Of a DNA stretch of 34,935 nt, positions 1-7,237 are shown piece after piece. This DNA comes from JBHJGS01 sp050331575 (GTDB lineage: Bacteria; Pseudomonadota; Alphaproteobacteria; Sphingomonadales; Rhodothalassiaceae). The notes beneath the pieces were generated by a model, which was not told the origin of the DNA, searched no databases, and saw only the letters and a program-made list of their open reading frames with translations. Position numbers and translations under genes: made by a program. Position 1 is the stretch's first letter, and each line of letters starts with the position of its first letter. The stretch spans positions 1 to 34,935 of the forward strand of contig JBHJGS010000019.1 in the NCBI GenBank assembly GCA_050331575.1. Direction: 5' to 3'.

Positions 1-12
1 GGCGAGGCGTTC

Positions 13-258
13 TCAGGCAGCGACAGGCGCCCCCTCCGGGTCGAGGAACACCGGTTAGACCACACGCACCGGGGTGAGTTCCGCGTGCACGGGCGACGAG
101 GCCACCAGGGTCTCGGCCTCGCGCGCGCGGCCGCCGGCGACCAGCGCGAGCGCGATGTAGTAGCCGAGCGTGGGGCTCCAGGTGACCGAGGTCACGTGGC
201 CGATGCCGTGGCCCTCGGTGGCCTCCCCCTCGGGGTAGAGCAGCGCGCCCGGGCGCCG
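13..258 (-). pseudogene. C-terminal fragment of a sarcosine oxidase alpha/GcvT-type protein, with an in-frame stop
   Basis: Read on the minus strand from the poly-C side, the frame gives LLYPEGE, TEGHGIGHVTSV, SPTLGYYIALAL and, just before a TGA at 13-15, PVFLDPEGAPVAA. GHVTS, SPTLG..IALAL and a closing PVF.DP.G are the pattern of the C-terminal barrel of the sarcosine oxidase alpha/dimethylglycine dehydrogenase/GcvT family, which demethylates N-methyl-glycine compounds with folate. A TAA at 55-57 breaks the frame about 13 residues before the family's normal end, so this is a decayed gene or a single-base error. The 5' part is lost at the C run. Codon third positions are almost all G or C. 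Nothing else in the window belongs to one-carbon or sarcosine metabolism, so it is probably not native here. Confidence 0.6.
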
Positions 259-275
259 CCCCCCCCCCCCCCCCC
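259..275. repeat. 17-base poly-C homopolymer, likely assembly junction
   Basis: Seventeen consecutive C residues separate the sarcosine-oxidase-like fragment from the rpmE region. The flanks on both sides carry GGGCGC. Poly-G on the opposite strand is a known artefact of two-colour sequencing chemistry, and such runs cause false joins. I read this as a probable chimeric junction rather than genomic sequence. Confidence 0.7.
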
Positions 276-312
276 GGGCGCTGCGTCCCGCTCACTTCAG
301 CGTGCACGGACC

Positions 313-341
313 TTGCCACCGGGCAGCACTGTGTGTATGCA
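313..341 (+). promoter_or_regulatory. Putative sigma70-type promoter of rpmE
   Basis: TTGCCA (313-318) and TATGCA (336-341) are separated by exactly 17 bases, giving a predicted start near 348 and a leader of about 30 bases before the rpmE ATG. This also suggests that native sequence reaches back to at least about 310. Confidence 0.4.
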
Positions 342-378
342 ACCGCCTTTGCGTGAGTGCCCGAACAGAGACAAGACG

Positions 379-606
379 ATGAAAGCCGATATTCATCCTG
401 ATTATCATACCATCCGCGTGGTCATGACCGACGGAACCGAATTCCAGACTCGCTCCACCTGGGGCGCGGAAGGCGAGACCCTGCAACTGGACATCGACCC
501 CAAGTCGCACCCGGCCTGGACCGGCGGCGGCCAGCGCCTGATGGACAAGGGCGGTCAGGTGGCCCGGTTCAACAAGCGCTTCGGCAGCTTCAAGCTGAAA
601 AAATAG
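379..606 (+). CDS. rpmE: Ribosomal protein bL31
   Basis: The 75-residue product is large-subunit ribosomal protein bL31, which helps bridge the two subunits. The sequence begins MKADIHPDYHTI and continues with VMTDGTEF, LDIDPKSHPAWTGG and RFNKRFGSF, all hallmarks of the family. It contains no cysteine, so it is the zinc-free (C-minus) form usual in Alphaproteobacteria. The ATG at 379 is chosen because the family starts exactly at MKADIHP; longer in-frame starts run back through the poly-C tract into foreign sequence. It converges on the RcdA gene with only 17 bases between the stops, a neighbour pair I recall from alphaproteobacterial genomes. Confidence 0.97.
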   Translation: MKADIHPDYHTIRVVMTDGTEFQTRSTWGAEGETLQLDIDPKSHPAWTGGGQRLMDKGGQVARFNKRFGSFKLKK

Positions 607-623
607 CCGCGCCGGTGCGCGTC

Positions 624-1130
624 TTAGGCCAGTAGGGACTGGCCTTTGGTGCGCGCCGTCAAATCGGCTTGCAAACGCTGAACCGGATCGGCGCGGCCCT
701 GGTCGCGACGTCGCGCCAATTCCGCGTCGATGCGGATGATGCGCCGGTACAACTGCTCGCTGCGATCCATCAGGTCCACGATCACAGGGGGCATGCGCGC
801 CTTGTCCACCGCGGGATCGCGCAGGCAGATCTCTTGGCCGTCCAGGCAATAATCCGCCCCCATCGCTTCCTCTTCGGTGATTTCGCCGGCGCTGACCGCC
901 CGTCGCGCCATCAGCCATGCCATCGAATGCATGATGCGGGAGGACAGCCGCAGCAACTCCGCGGTCAGATTGAGCTGTTCCTCGATATTTAGGTCCTGCG
1001 CCTTGCTCACATCGCGCACGCGCGGCAGGCCGTAGCGCATTTGCTCAGCAAGCTGGAGCGCTTCTTTATACATGGCGACGATAAACGCTTCGCCATGCGC
1101 ATTGATCACAGTTGTCGCGTCTTCTTTCAC
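624..1130 (-). CDS. rcdA: RcdA-like protein (DUF1465), CtrA-degradation adaptor family
   Basis: The 168-residue product matches the DUF1465 family, whose Caulobacter member RcdA is an adaptor helping ClpXP destroy the cell-cycle regulator CtrA. The sequence is mainly helical: an N-terminal helix (AEAFIVAMYKEALQLAEQ-like), a central segment LTAELLRLSSRIMHSMAWLMARRAV that fits the three-helix bundle, then EITEEEAMGADYCLDGQEICL and a charged C-terminal helix. I chose the GTG at 1130 because an AGAAGG stands 9 bases upstream and the extra 16 residues of the ATG at 1178 look non-coding. Lengths near 170-180 are usual. Whether it serves CtrA turnover here is inferred from the family. Confidence 0.8.
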   Translation of the reverse strand: MKEDATTVINAHGEAFIVAMYKEALQLAEQMRYGLPRVRDVSKAQDLNIEEQLNLTAELLRLSSRIMHSMAWLMARRAVSAGEITEEEAMGADYCLDGQEICLRDPAVDKARMPPVIVDLMDRSEQLYRRIIRIDAELARRRDQGRADPVQRLQADLTARTKGQSLLA

Positions 1131-1235
1131 TGATACCACCCTTCTACTCCACACCCGGCAGGATCGACCGTCCCGCACTTGCCAGAACTATGGCAGCAAA
1201 AATCCCCTTTGGCGATGGGGTGTGAATTGCAGCCT

Positions 1236-1263
1236 CTTGAAACGGGGATTGCTGTTCCCACCT
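1236..1263 (+). promoter_or_regulatory. Putative RpoH (sigma32) heat-shock promoter of hsp20
   Basis: CTTGAAA at 1236-1242 is a good sigma32 -35 element. Counting 17 bases after CTTG, as in alphaproteobacterial RpoH promoters, gives CCCACCT at 1257-1263, a partial match to the C-rich -10. Transcription would begin near 1270, right where the folded leader described below starts. Confidence 0.5.
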
Positions 1264-1271
1264 CAACAGAC

Positions 1272-1362
1272 GTTCGGAGGCCAATTCGGCTCCGAACCGA
1301 CGAGCGGCCCGGCTCTGGTGAGCGGGCCAATCCGCGCTAATCGCTTCAAGGAGGATTATGCT
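1272..1362 (+). promoter_or_regulatory. ROSE-like RNA thermometer in the hsp20 leader
   Basis: Three consecutive stem-loops can be drawn. The first is an 8-bp stem, 1272-1279 with 1290-1297. The second is GGCCC-(bulge G)-GCTC pairing with GAGC-GGGCC, 1306-1315 with 1320-1328. In the last, TAATC (1338-1342) pairs with GATTA (1354-1358), enclosing UCGCUU opposite the Shine-Dalgarno AAGGAGGA. In this hairpin G1343 faces G1353 and C1344 faces A1352, the weak mismatched pairing that lets ROSE elements melt on heating. The U-U/C-G-C-U motif opposite the ribosome site is the ROSE signature. Translation of the heat-shock protein would be blocked at low temperature. Confidence 0.65.
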
Positions 1363-1827
1363 ATGCGCAATTTCGACCTGACCCCGCTTCTGCGGTCGTC
1401 CGTTGGCTTTGACGATCTGTTCCGTTTGGCCGACTCGCTGGGAAATTTCGAGCGGGAACCCGCCTACCCCCCCTACAATATTGAGCGTCTGTCCGAGGAT
1501 GATTATCGCATCGAGATGGCCGTTGCCGGATTCTCGCCGGATGAACTGGTCGTTGAGGTGCAGGACAATGCGCTGAAGGTCTATGGGCGCGCCGCTGAGG
1601 AAACCGACGAGCGCACCTACCTGCATCGCGGCATCGCGAAGCGCGCGTTTGAACGCACCTTCCGTCTGGCCGATACGATCCGGGTCAATGGCGCCCGCTT
1701 CGAGCATGGCTTGCTGATCGTCGACTTGGTGCGCGAAATTCCGGAGCACAAAAAGCCCCGCCAGATCGCCATCCAGACCGGCGAGACCGAAGCCACCGCG
1801 GTCACCGACAAGCGCGCAGCTGCGTAG
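1363..1827 (+). CDS. Small heat-shock protein, Hsp20/alpha-crystallin family
   Basis: The 154-residue product is an IbpA-type holdase that binds unfolding proteins without ATP. Residues 1-35 form the variable N-terminal arm (MRNFDLTPLLRSSVGFDDLF). The alpha-crystallin beta-sandwich follows from about PPYNIERLSEDDYRIEMAVAGF to HGLLIVDLVREIPE. The tail carries RQIAI, an I-x-I motif used for oligomer assembly. The ATG at 1363 follows a strong AAGGAGG by 8 bases, and the family starts at MRNFDL. The longer open frame to 1072 runs through the antisense of rcdA and the leader hairpins and is not used. Expression is probably controlled twice, by RpoH and by the leader thermometer. Confidence 0.95.
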   Translation: MRNFDLTPLLRSSVGFDDLFRLADSLGNFEREPAYPPYNIERLSEDDYRIEMAVAGFSPDELVVEVQDNALKVYGRAAEETDERTYLHRGIAKRAFERTFRLADTIRVNGARFEHGLLIVDLVREIPEHKKPRQIAIQTGETEATAVTDKRAAA

Positions 1828-1996
1828 CATCGGCCGCTAGGGCGTTGCCCGATCTCATTGGTGGTGATCAATGAGGCCGGACGCAACACTCTAAGCCTAT
1901 GACTCATAGAGTCTTTTCCCGGCCAAACTGGATCTCGACGGGATTCGGGATGATCGGAGAAGGCTCTTGATCAGGCCTCGCGCCGTCATGAGCATG

Positions 1997-2029
1997 GCCG
2001 CATCGGGCTCAGCGCCCGATGCGGCTTTT
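1997..2029 (+). terminator. Rho-independent terminator downstream of hsp20
   Basis: A perfect 12-bp stem (1997-2008 with 2014-2025) encloses the 5-base loop TCAGC and is followed directly by TTTT. The T-tract side serves plus-strand transcription, so it should end the hsp20 transcript about 170 bases after its stop. Confidence 0.85.
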
Positions 2030-2051
2030 GCGTGCTGCGGCTTTTGCGTGC
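2020..2051. repeat. 16-bp perfect tandem duplication of a terminator arm
   Basis: TGCGGCTTTTGCGTGC occurs twice head to tail (2020-2035 and 2036-2051). The first copy contains the last bases of the terminator stem and its T tract, so the duplication adds a second arm and a second T4 run. Confidence 0.85.
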
Positions 2052-2132
2052 CGCGGCTGGGGCCTCGACGGTGTCCTGACCGTCGGCCTGCCGGCAGCCG
2101 GTCCGCTTCGGACCGGCCACAGGCCGGGCGCA

Positions 2133-4826
2133 TCAGAATTGGTAGGTCAGGCCTAGGCGGAAATTGCGGCCGAGAATCGGGCGCGCCTGGAAGATGTTGG
2201 AGACCTCGCCCCCGGGCAGCACGATCTGGTCGGTGCGCGGATTGCCCTCGGTCAGGCCGATGGAATTGGTCAGGTTGTTGCCGTTGAACTGGAAGATGAA
2301 GTTGCGCCAGTACAAAAAGAATCCCGCATCCACCTGATTGTAGCCGGGCAGATCATTCTCGTTGGTAAAATCGGTGAAGCGCTGGCCGATGCGCAGAATT
2401 TGGCCGAACAGCGTGCCGGAGACCTCTCCGAACGCAAAGCTATAACTGGGCTGGATGTTCAAGATCAGCTCCGGGATCCGCGGCACCTGATTGTCCGGCA
2501 CATTGAGGATTGCCACGCTGGCCGGATCGTCCGCCTCGCCTAGATCCGCGCCGATCCCGAAGAACGGGCTACCGGGCAGGAAGGTGAAATCGGTGATGTC
2601 CGGATTCTGGATGGTGGCACTGGCCTGCACCTCGAACCCGTAAAACGGCCCGACAATGCCTTCCACTTCAAGGCCGAGGGTTTCCGTGCCGATCAGCGCA
2701 TTCAACGGCGCGGTCACGCCGTCGACCGTCACCGGATCATTAAACGGCTGATTCTCGAACTCGGTATAAAAGCCGGTGATGAACGCACGGAAGAATCGCG
2801 TATCAACGCGTGCCCCGCCTTCAACTTGAAACACCTCCTGCACGGGAATACCGGCACCAGCGGTATCGGCGAAATCGTCCAGATCCGGCGTGCGCCGGGC
2901 ATCGCCGACACGGGCGAACAAGGACAGCGCATCGCTGAATACATAATTGGCACCGACCGACCAGTTGGTCGTGTTGAAGCTGGCCGAATAGGGCGTGAAG
3001 ATGCCGTTGCCGAAGGTGGCGCCATCATCGGCAAGCGTCGGCAAGCCGCCGTCCGGCGCATTTTCAAGGGCGCCACGGCCGACACTGGTCAACGGGTTCT
3101 GATCCGACAAGTCGAAGCTGCCCAACTGCTCCACCGATCCGGTGATTTCGGTGTTCTGATAGCGCACGCTGGCATCCAGGCGCAGCTCCGGGGTGATGTC
3201 CCACTCGTCGGAAAAATACAGTGCCAGGATGCGGGTGGACGCGGCATTGTCTCGAAAGAAGGAGCCGTATTGCGTGAAGCCGTTCTGGGTTACGCCGCCG
3301 ACCAGGTTGAAAGTCTCATCCACCCCCAAAACCTCGATCAGGTCGGGCTGGCCGTCGACCTCCAGAAGCACGCTGTTGAAGTTCCAGAATTGGGTGACAT
3401 TCACGTCTGAGGCGTAGAAGCCTGCGGTGAAGCTGTGCTCGCCGAAGAAATCAAAGATGTAATTGGCCTGCAGATCGTTCTGGAAGTTTTCGAGTGTTGT
3501 AAAGGTGGTCCACCAGCCGCTTTCGACCAATAGGCCGTTGCCATTATTGGTCAAGAACGGCACCGGCGTGCCGAATTGCGCACAACCCGCCGCGCCGGGA
3601 TCCGGTGCGGAATTGGCCTCCACCACGCACAAGCTGTCGACGCTGGGTCCGAAAGCAGCCACCGCATCGGCGAAATCGCCACCCAAAGAGGCGTCAAAGG
3701 CGCCGGTACCTGTATTGAAGCCAAGAGCGAAACTGGACGGCACCGGGTCGGACAGAGAGAAGATCGCGTTGAACAACACATCTCCATTGAAATACTTCAT
3801 ATTGTTGCTGACCAGAATGCCATTGAACTCATAATTGGCCGCTGCCCCGATCGAGAAATATTCCGGGTGAATGCCGTCTTGTAAGTCCTCGCGCACCAAT
3901 TCGCCGCCGGGGCGCAGGAGCGTGACCAAGCGCGCGTCATTGCTGGTCAGCGTATCGAAATTGGCATCGAAACCCTCAAGCGGTTCGACACCGCCAAACG
4001 CATCCCCATTGGTATCGGTCAGCGGAATCGGCAGATAGAAAATATTCTGCTCGTTGAAATACTTGCCATAGACTTCGACATTGCCGCCCTCGAACTCGTA
4101 ATTGACGCTGGCGCGGATCTGGCCGCCGCGATTGGCGGTGAAGCCGGGGTCCCGCACACCGTCATCCGTCCGGAAGAAGCCGCCCACCATGAAGCTGACA
4201 TCGTCGGAAATCGGGCCAGAGGCATAGCCCTCGAACCGGAAATGGTCGTAATTTCCCCAGGTCAGCGACCCCTCGCCCTCAAAGTCGTCCGTGCCCTTGC
4301 GCGTGATGTGATTGATGATCGCCCCCGGTGCATTCGACGCAAAAATCGATGCCGTGCCGCCGCGCACCGCTTCCACCCGCTGGATCGTCGGGTCCAACCG
4401 AAACAGCGCATCGGCATTGACGAACGACAGTTCGGCGATTTCAAATACCGGCAGTCCGTCCTCCAACAATTTGACGAAGCGGAAGCTGCCGGGCTGAGTA
4501 ATGCCGCGGACGAAGACGTTATTGCCGCCTTCCCCGCCGGAGGGTTCGGCAAACAGGCCGGGGATTACTTGATAGAGATCGGCGACATTGATCGGCGCCT
4601 TCTGTCGTAGCGCCTCCTGCCCGAAGGTGGATATCGACACGGTGGATTCGAACTTGCTGACCTGGCCGGCGCCGGCACGGCCGGTCACGACAAGCTCTTC
4701 CAGCTCAAGATTATCCGCCTGCGCCACCCGTGGGGTATCGGCTGCATCCTGAGCCAGTGCAGACCCGGTCAACAGCGCCATGCCCGCAGCGCTGATCAAC
4801 AAAAAGCCGTAATTGTGCCTGATCAT
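2133..4826 (-). CDS. TonB-dependent outer-membrane receptor
   Basis: The 897-residue product is a ligand-gated outer-membrane channel powered by TonB. A signal peptide (MIRHNYGFLLISAAGMALLTGSALAQ) is followed by LEELVVTG, a TonB-box-like segment. The plug domain covers about residues 50-190, with NVFVRGI, LEDGLPV, RVEAVRGG and NAPGAIIN motifs. A 22-strand-type barrel ends in LGLTYQF, with the C-terminal phenylalanine needed for outer-membrane insertion. The ATG at 4826 follows GGGGAGA by 6 bases; the longer frame to 4934 is rejected. The substrate cannot be read from sequence. It is divergent from a sodium:solute symporter, so the two may move the same compound. No TonB-ExbB-ExbD genes are in the window. 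Confidence 0.95.
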   Translation of the reverse strand: MIRHNYGFLLISAAGMALLTGSALAQDAADTPRVAQADNLELEELVVTGRAGAGQVSKFESTVSISTFGQEALRQKAPINVADLYQVIPGLFAEPSGGEGGNNVFVRGITQPGSFRFVKLLEDGLPVFEIAELSFVNADALFRLDPTIQRVEAVRGGTASIFASNAPGAIINHITRKGTDDFEGEGSLTWGNYDHFRFEGYASGPISDDVSFMVGGFFRTDDGVRDPGFTANRGGQIRASVNYEFEGGNVEVYGKYFNEQNIFYLPIPLTDTNGDAFGGVEPLEGFDANFDTLTSNDARLVTLLRPGGELVREDLQDGIHPEYFSIGAAANYEFNGILVSNNMKYFNGDVLFNAIFSLSDPVPSSFALGFNTGTGAFDASLGGDFADAVAAFGPSVDSLCVVEANSAPDPGAAGCAQFGTPVPFLTNNGNGLLVESGWWTTFTTLENFQNDLQANYIFDFFGEHSFTAGFYASDVNVTQFWNFNSVLLEVDGQPDLIEVLGVDETFNLVGGVTQNGFTQYGSFFRDNAASTRILALYFSDEWDITPELRLDASVRYQNTEITGSVEQLGSFDLSDQNPLTSVGRGALENAPDGGLPTLADDGATFGNGIFTPYSASFNTTNWSVGANYVFSDALSLFARVGDARRTPDLDDFADTAGAGIPVQEVFQVEGGARVDTRFFRAFITGFYTEFENQPFNDPVTVDGVTAPLNALIGTETLGLEVEGIVGPFYGFEVQASATIQNPDITDFTFLPGSPFFGIGADLGEADDPASVAILNVPDNQVPRIPELILNIQPSYSFAFGEVSGTLFGQILRIGQRFTDFTNENDLPGYNQVDAGFFLYWRNFIFQFNGNNLTNSIGLTEGNPRTDQIVLPGGEVSNIFQARPILGRNFRLGLTYQF

Positions 4827-4959
4827 CTTGTTTCTCCCCATCGTGCGCTTGGTGGCCCGCCTCAAGCGGCAAAGCATTGTTGTGCGGTGCCGCAAAACAA
4901 ATTGCGGCGACGCCCTATTTGATAAAGCGCACACCAGATGATGATTGTTGGTTGCAGAG

Positions 4960-4986
4960 TATAGAGTTCCGATGACCCTTTCAATA
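4960..4986 (-). promoter_or_regulatory. Putative promoter of the TonB receptor gene
   Basis: On the minus strand TTGAAA (4986-4981) and TATACT (4965-4960) are good -35 and -10 boxes, but the spacing is 15 bases, a little short. The predicted leader is about 125 bases and contains the ATTTGATAAA element at 4917-4926. Confidence 0.35.
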
Positions 4987-5193
4987 TCATCACGGACGGA
5001 TCATCGCCGTCTTTCCGGCAACTGTTGCTCCAATGCCGCACGTTGGCAGGGCTTTTTGCCGGCGATGATCGGGGTCGCCAGCTCTGCTTGCCAAGCTATC
5101 CTGAAATCTTCAAAACGTTTGAGGCGATTTGATAAATTTTTGCGACGCCCACCGGCGAGACTCACGGCAGAGCCGGCTGATCGGACCAAGGCC

Positions 5194-5295
5194 ATGAAAT
5201 GGCTCGATTTTCGCAGCGCCGCCGACCTGGGGGACCAACCCATGCCGCACTGCAAAAACTGCCACCATTGCAACGAGAGCAGTAAACCGCTTTGA
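5194..5295 (+). CDS. Possible Cys-rich short upstream ORF (33 residues), doubtful
   Basis: An ATG at 5194 opens a 33-residue frame ending CKNCHHC followed by NESSKPL and a stop. In the next frame, open from about 5243 into the symporter, the residues read RFDGTRVCTLSVCRHC just before the symporter ATG. Joined by a one-base shift, the two would form a pair of CxxC knuckles like a small zinc ribbon. It could be a leader peptide, the remnant of a frameshifted zinc-ribbon domain, or chance. There is an AAGG too close to the ATG to be a convincing ribosome site. Confidence 0.2.
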   Translation: MKWLDFRSAADLGDQPMPHCKNCHHCNESSKPL

Positions 5296-5353
5296 TGGCA
5301 CCCGGGTCTGCACCCTGTCGGTGTGCCGCCACTGCCTGCTAGCGGAAATTGCC

Positions 5354-7237
5354 ATGATCGATCTGCTCATTGTGCTCGCGTTCGTTGCCTATGCGGTGCG
5401 CGCGGGCTTTGCCAGCCGCAAGGAGGCCTCGCAGAATCTGCGGGAATATTTCCTCGCCGGGAACACGATCTCTGGCTGGCGTGCGGGGTTTTCCATGGCC
5501 GCCACCCAGTTCGCCGCCGACACGCCGCTTCTCGTCATGGGCTTGATCGCCAGCGGCGGGGTCTTCCTGCTGTGGCAGTTATGGGTCTATGGCATCACCT
5601 TTTTGATGATGGGGTTCCTCATCGCGGCGTTGTGGCGTCGCGCGGGGGTGTTGACCGATGCGGAACTGACCGAAATCCGCTATTCCGGACCGGCGGTCTT
5701 GCCGCTGCGCGTGCTCAAGGCAGTTTATTTCGGTACCGTTATCAATTGTGTGGTCATGGCCTTTGTTCTGGTCGCCGCGGTCCGCATCGCGGAGGTGTTC
5801 ATGCCGTGGCATCTATGGCTTCCGGACCTGCTGCATCAGCCGGTGATGGCCCTGATCACGGCCACGGGGCTGGATTTGGCCGGGGGCGGCACCCAGCTAG
5901 ATCCGGTAATCGCGACGGCGAACAATCTGATCACCATCCTGGTCTTGCTCCTCTTCACCATGCTTTATTCGGTGACCGGCGGGTTGCGCAGCGTCATCGC
6001 CACCGATGTGCTGCAATTCGCCCTCGCGATGGCTGGCACGCTGGTCTACGCCATCATCGTGGTCGACCAGGTTGGCGGGCTGGACGCCATCGGAGACCGG
6101 CTTGAAGCGCTGTATGGCGCGGTCCGCGCGCGGCAATTCCTCTCCTTCGCCCCCAGTGGCACCGATCTTTTCGCGCCGTTCCTGATATTGCTGTCGCTGC
6201 AATGGTTCTTCAACAAGGAGGCTGACGGCACCGGCTATCTGGCGCAGCGGGCCATGTCCTGCCGCACAGACGAAGACGCCCGGATGGCCGTGGTGGTGTT
6301 CACCTTCGCCCAGATCGTGGTGCGCAGCCTGCTTTGGGTGATCATCGGGGTGGGCTTGTTGATCCTCTACCCGTTCGAAGCCGCCGAGGTGGGGCAAGAG
6401 GGCTTCAAGGCCGCCCGCGAACTGGTCTTCGTCAGCGGCATTGAGGATTATCTCCCGATCGGATTGCGCGGTCTGATGCTGACCGCACTGCTGGCCGCCC
6501 TCGCCTCGACGATCGACACGCATTTGAACTGGGGCGCCAGCTATTGGGCCAACGACATCTATAAGCGCCTGATCTGCGAGGCGGTGACCAAGCGGCAGCC
6601 GAGCAATCGCGAGCTTGTGCTGGTGGCGCGCCTGTCCAACGTCCTGATCCTGGCCATCGCTCTGGCGATCATGGCGCAGTTGGGCTCAATCCAGGAGGGC
6701 TGGAAGATATCGCTGCTGTTCGGCGCCGGCATGGGGGCTGTGCTGGTCCTGCGCTGGGTGTGGGACCGCATCACCGTCTGGTCGGAACTGGCCGCCATCG
6801 GCGTGTCGCTGGTCACCGGCATCTGGCTGTTACAGGCCTTTCCCGATGGTGAGCAGGAATGGCTGCGGCTGGGGTTGATGGCCCTGATCTCGACCGCCGC
6901 GGCGGTCGGCGTCACCTTCTTCACACCGCCTACCCAGCCGGACCGGCTGATGGCGTTTTACCGGCGCGTGCGGCCGATGGGCTTTTGGGGCCGAACCGCC
7001 CAGGCCGCCGGCGATCCCGCGGATCAGCCGCTGCGGCGGCTGGGCTTGGGCATTCGCAACACCATCTTGGCGGCAGTGTCCATGTTCTGCTGTTTGGTGG
7101 GGCTGACCAAGCTGTTCCTGCCGCTTCCGGACGACAGTGCCTTTCTGCCCTTGGCCCTGCTGGCGCTCGGCCTCGCCATGGTGCCCTTCTGGATCGGCGG
7201 TGTGCGACCTTATTTCCGGCGGCCGGCAACGGTGTGA
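5354..7237 (+). CDS. Sodium:solute symporter (SSS family)
   Basis: The 627-residue product is a large inner-membrane transporter of the SSS/LeuT-fold family, which couples uptake of sugars, amino acids or organic ions to sodium. The start MIDLLIVLAFVAYAVRAG is the first membrane helix. FLAGNTISGWRAGFSMAATQFAADTP is the typical family segment between helices 1 and 2, and YSVTGGLRSVIATDVLQF, NKEADGTGYLAQRAMSC and LTALLAALASTIDTHLNWGASY are conserved core regions. About 13-15 hydrophobic segments can be counted. I chose the ATG at 5354 because it begins the first helix; a GTG at 5321 would add a Cys-rich stretch. It is divergent from a TonB receptor, suggesting a two-membrane uptake route. Substrate unknown. 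Confidence 0.92.
   Translation: MIDLLIVLAFVAYAVRAGFASRKEASQNLREYFLAGNTISGWRAGFSMAATQFAADTPLLVMGLIASGGVFLLWQLWVYGITFLMMGFLIAALWRRAGVLTDAELTEIRYSGPAVLPLRVLKAVYFGTVINCVVMAFVLVAAVRIAEVFMPWHLWLPDLLHQPVMALITATGLDLAGGGTQLDPVIATANNLITILVLLLFTMLYSVTGGLRSVIATDVLQFALAMAGTLVYAIIVVDQVGGLDAIGDRLEALYGAVRARQFLSFAPSGTDLFAPFLILLSLQWFFNKEADGTGYLAQRAMSCRTDEDARMAVVVFTFAQIVVRSLLWVIIGVGLLILYPFEAAEVGQEGFKAARELVFVSGIEDYLPIGLRGLMLTALLAALASTIDTHLNWGASYWANDIYKRLICEAVTKRQPSNRELVLVARLSNVLILAIALAIMAQLGSIQEGWKISLLFGAGMGAVLVLRWVWDRITVWSELAAIGVSLVTGIWLLQAFPDGEQEWLRLGLMALISTAAAVGVTFFTPPTQPDRLMAFYRRVRPMGFWGRTAQAAGDPADQPLRRLGLGIRNTILAAVSMFCCLVGLTKLFLPLPDDSAFLPLALLALGLAMVPFWIGGVRPYFRRPATV

Larger units (their letters stand above)
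1828..2132. other. Intergenic region with several inverted repeats
   Basis: No gene is credible between hsp20 and the TonB receptor stop. Besides the terminator, the region holds CTCATTG/CAATGAG (1854-1860 with 1869-1875), a small GACTC/GAGTC hairpin followed by TTTT (1901-1917), CGACGGT/ACCGTCG (2066-2072 with 2079-2085), and a 9-bp stem with a 3-base loop (2097-2105 with 2109-2117). The last lies just past the minus-strand receptor stop and may help end that transcript, though no T tract follows it. Confidence 0.6.
4827..5353. other. Divergent control region between TonB receptor and symporter
   Basis: No established gene lies here. The receptor side carries a candidate promoter at 4960-4986. 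The 10-mer ATTTGATAAA occurs at 4917-4926 and again at 5127-5136, each near a copy of GCGACGCCC (4907-4915 and 5142-5150), which may mark shared control. From about 5194 to 5353 two overlapping frames rich in cysteine run up to the symporter start. I see no clear plus-strand promoter. Confidence 0.5.

Noticed and set aside
1072..1362. N-terminal extension of the Hsp20 frame back to 1072
   Set aside because: It would cross the rcdA 5' end and the folded leader; the family begins at MRNFDL with a strong AAGGAGG upstream.
4827..4934. 36-residue N-terminal extension of the TonB receptor
   Set aside because: It would place arginine-rich sequence before a clear signal peptide; the ATG at 4826 has a well-placed GGGGAGA.
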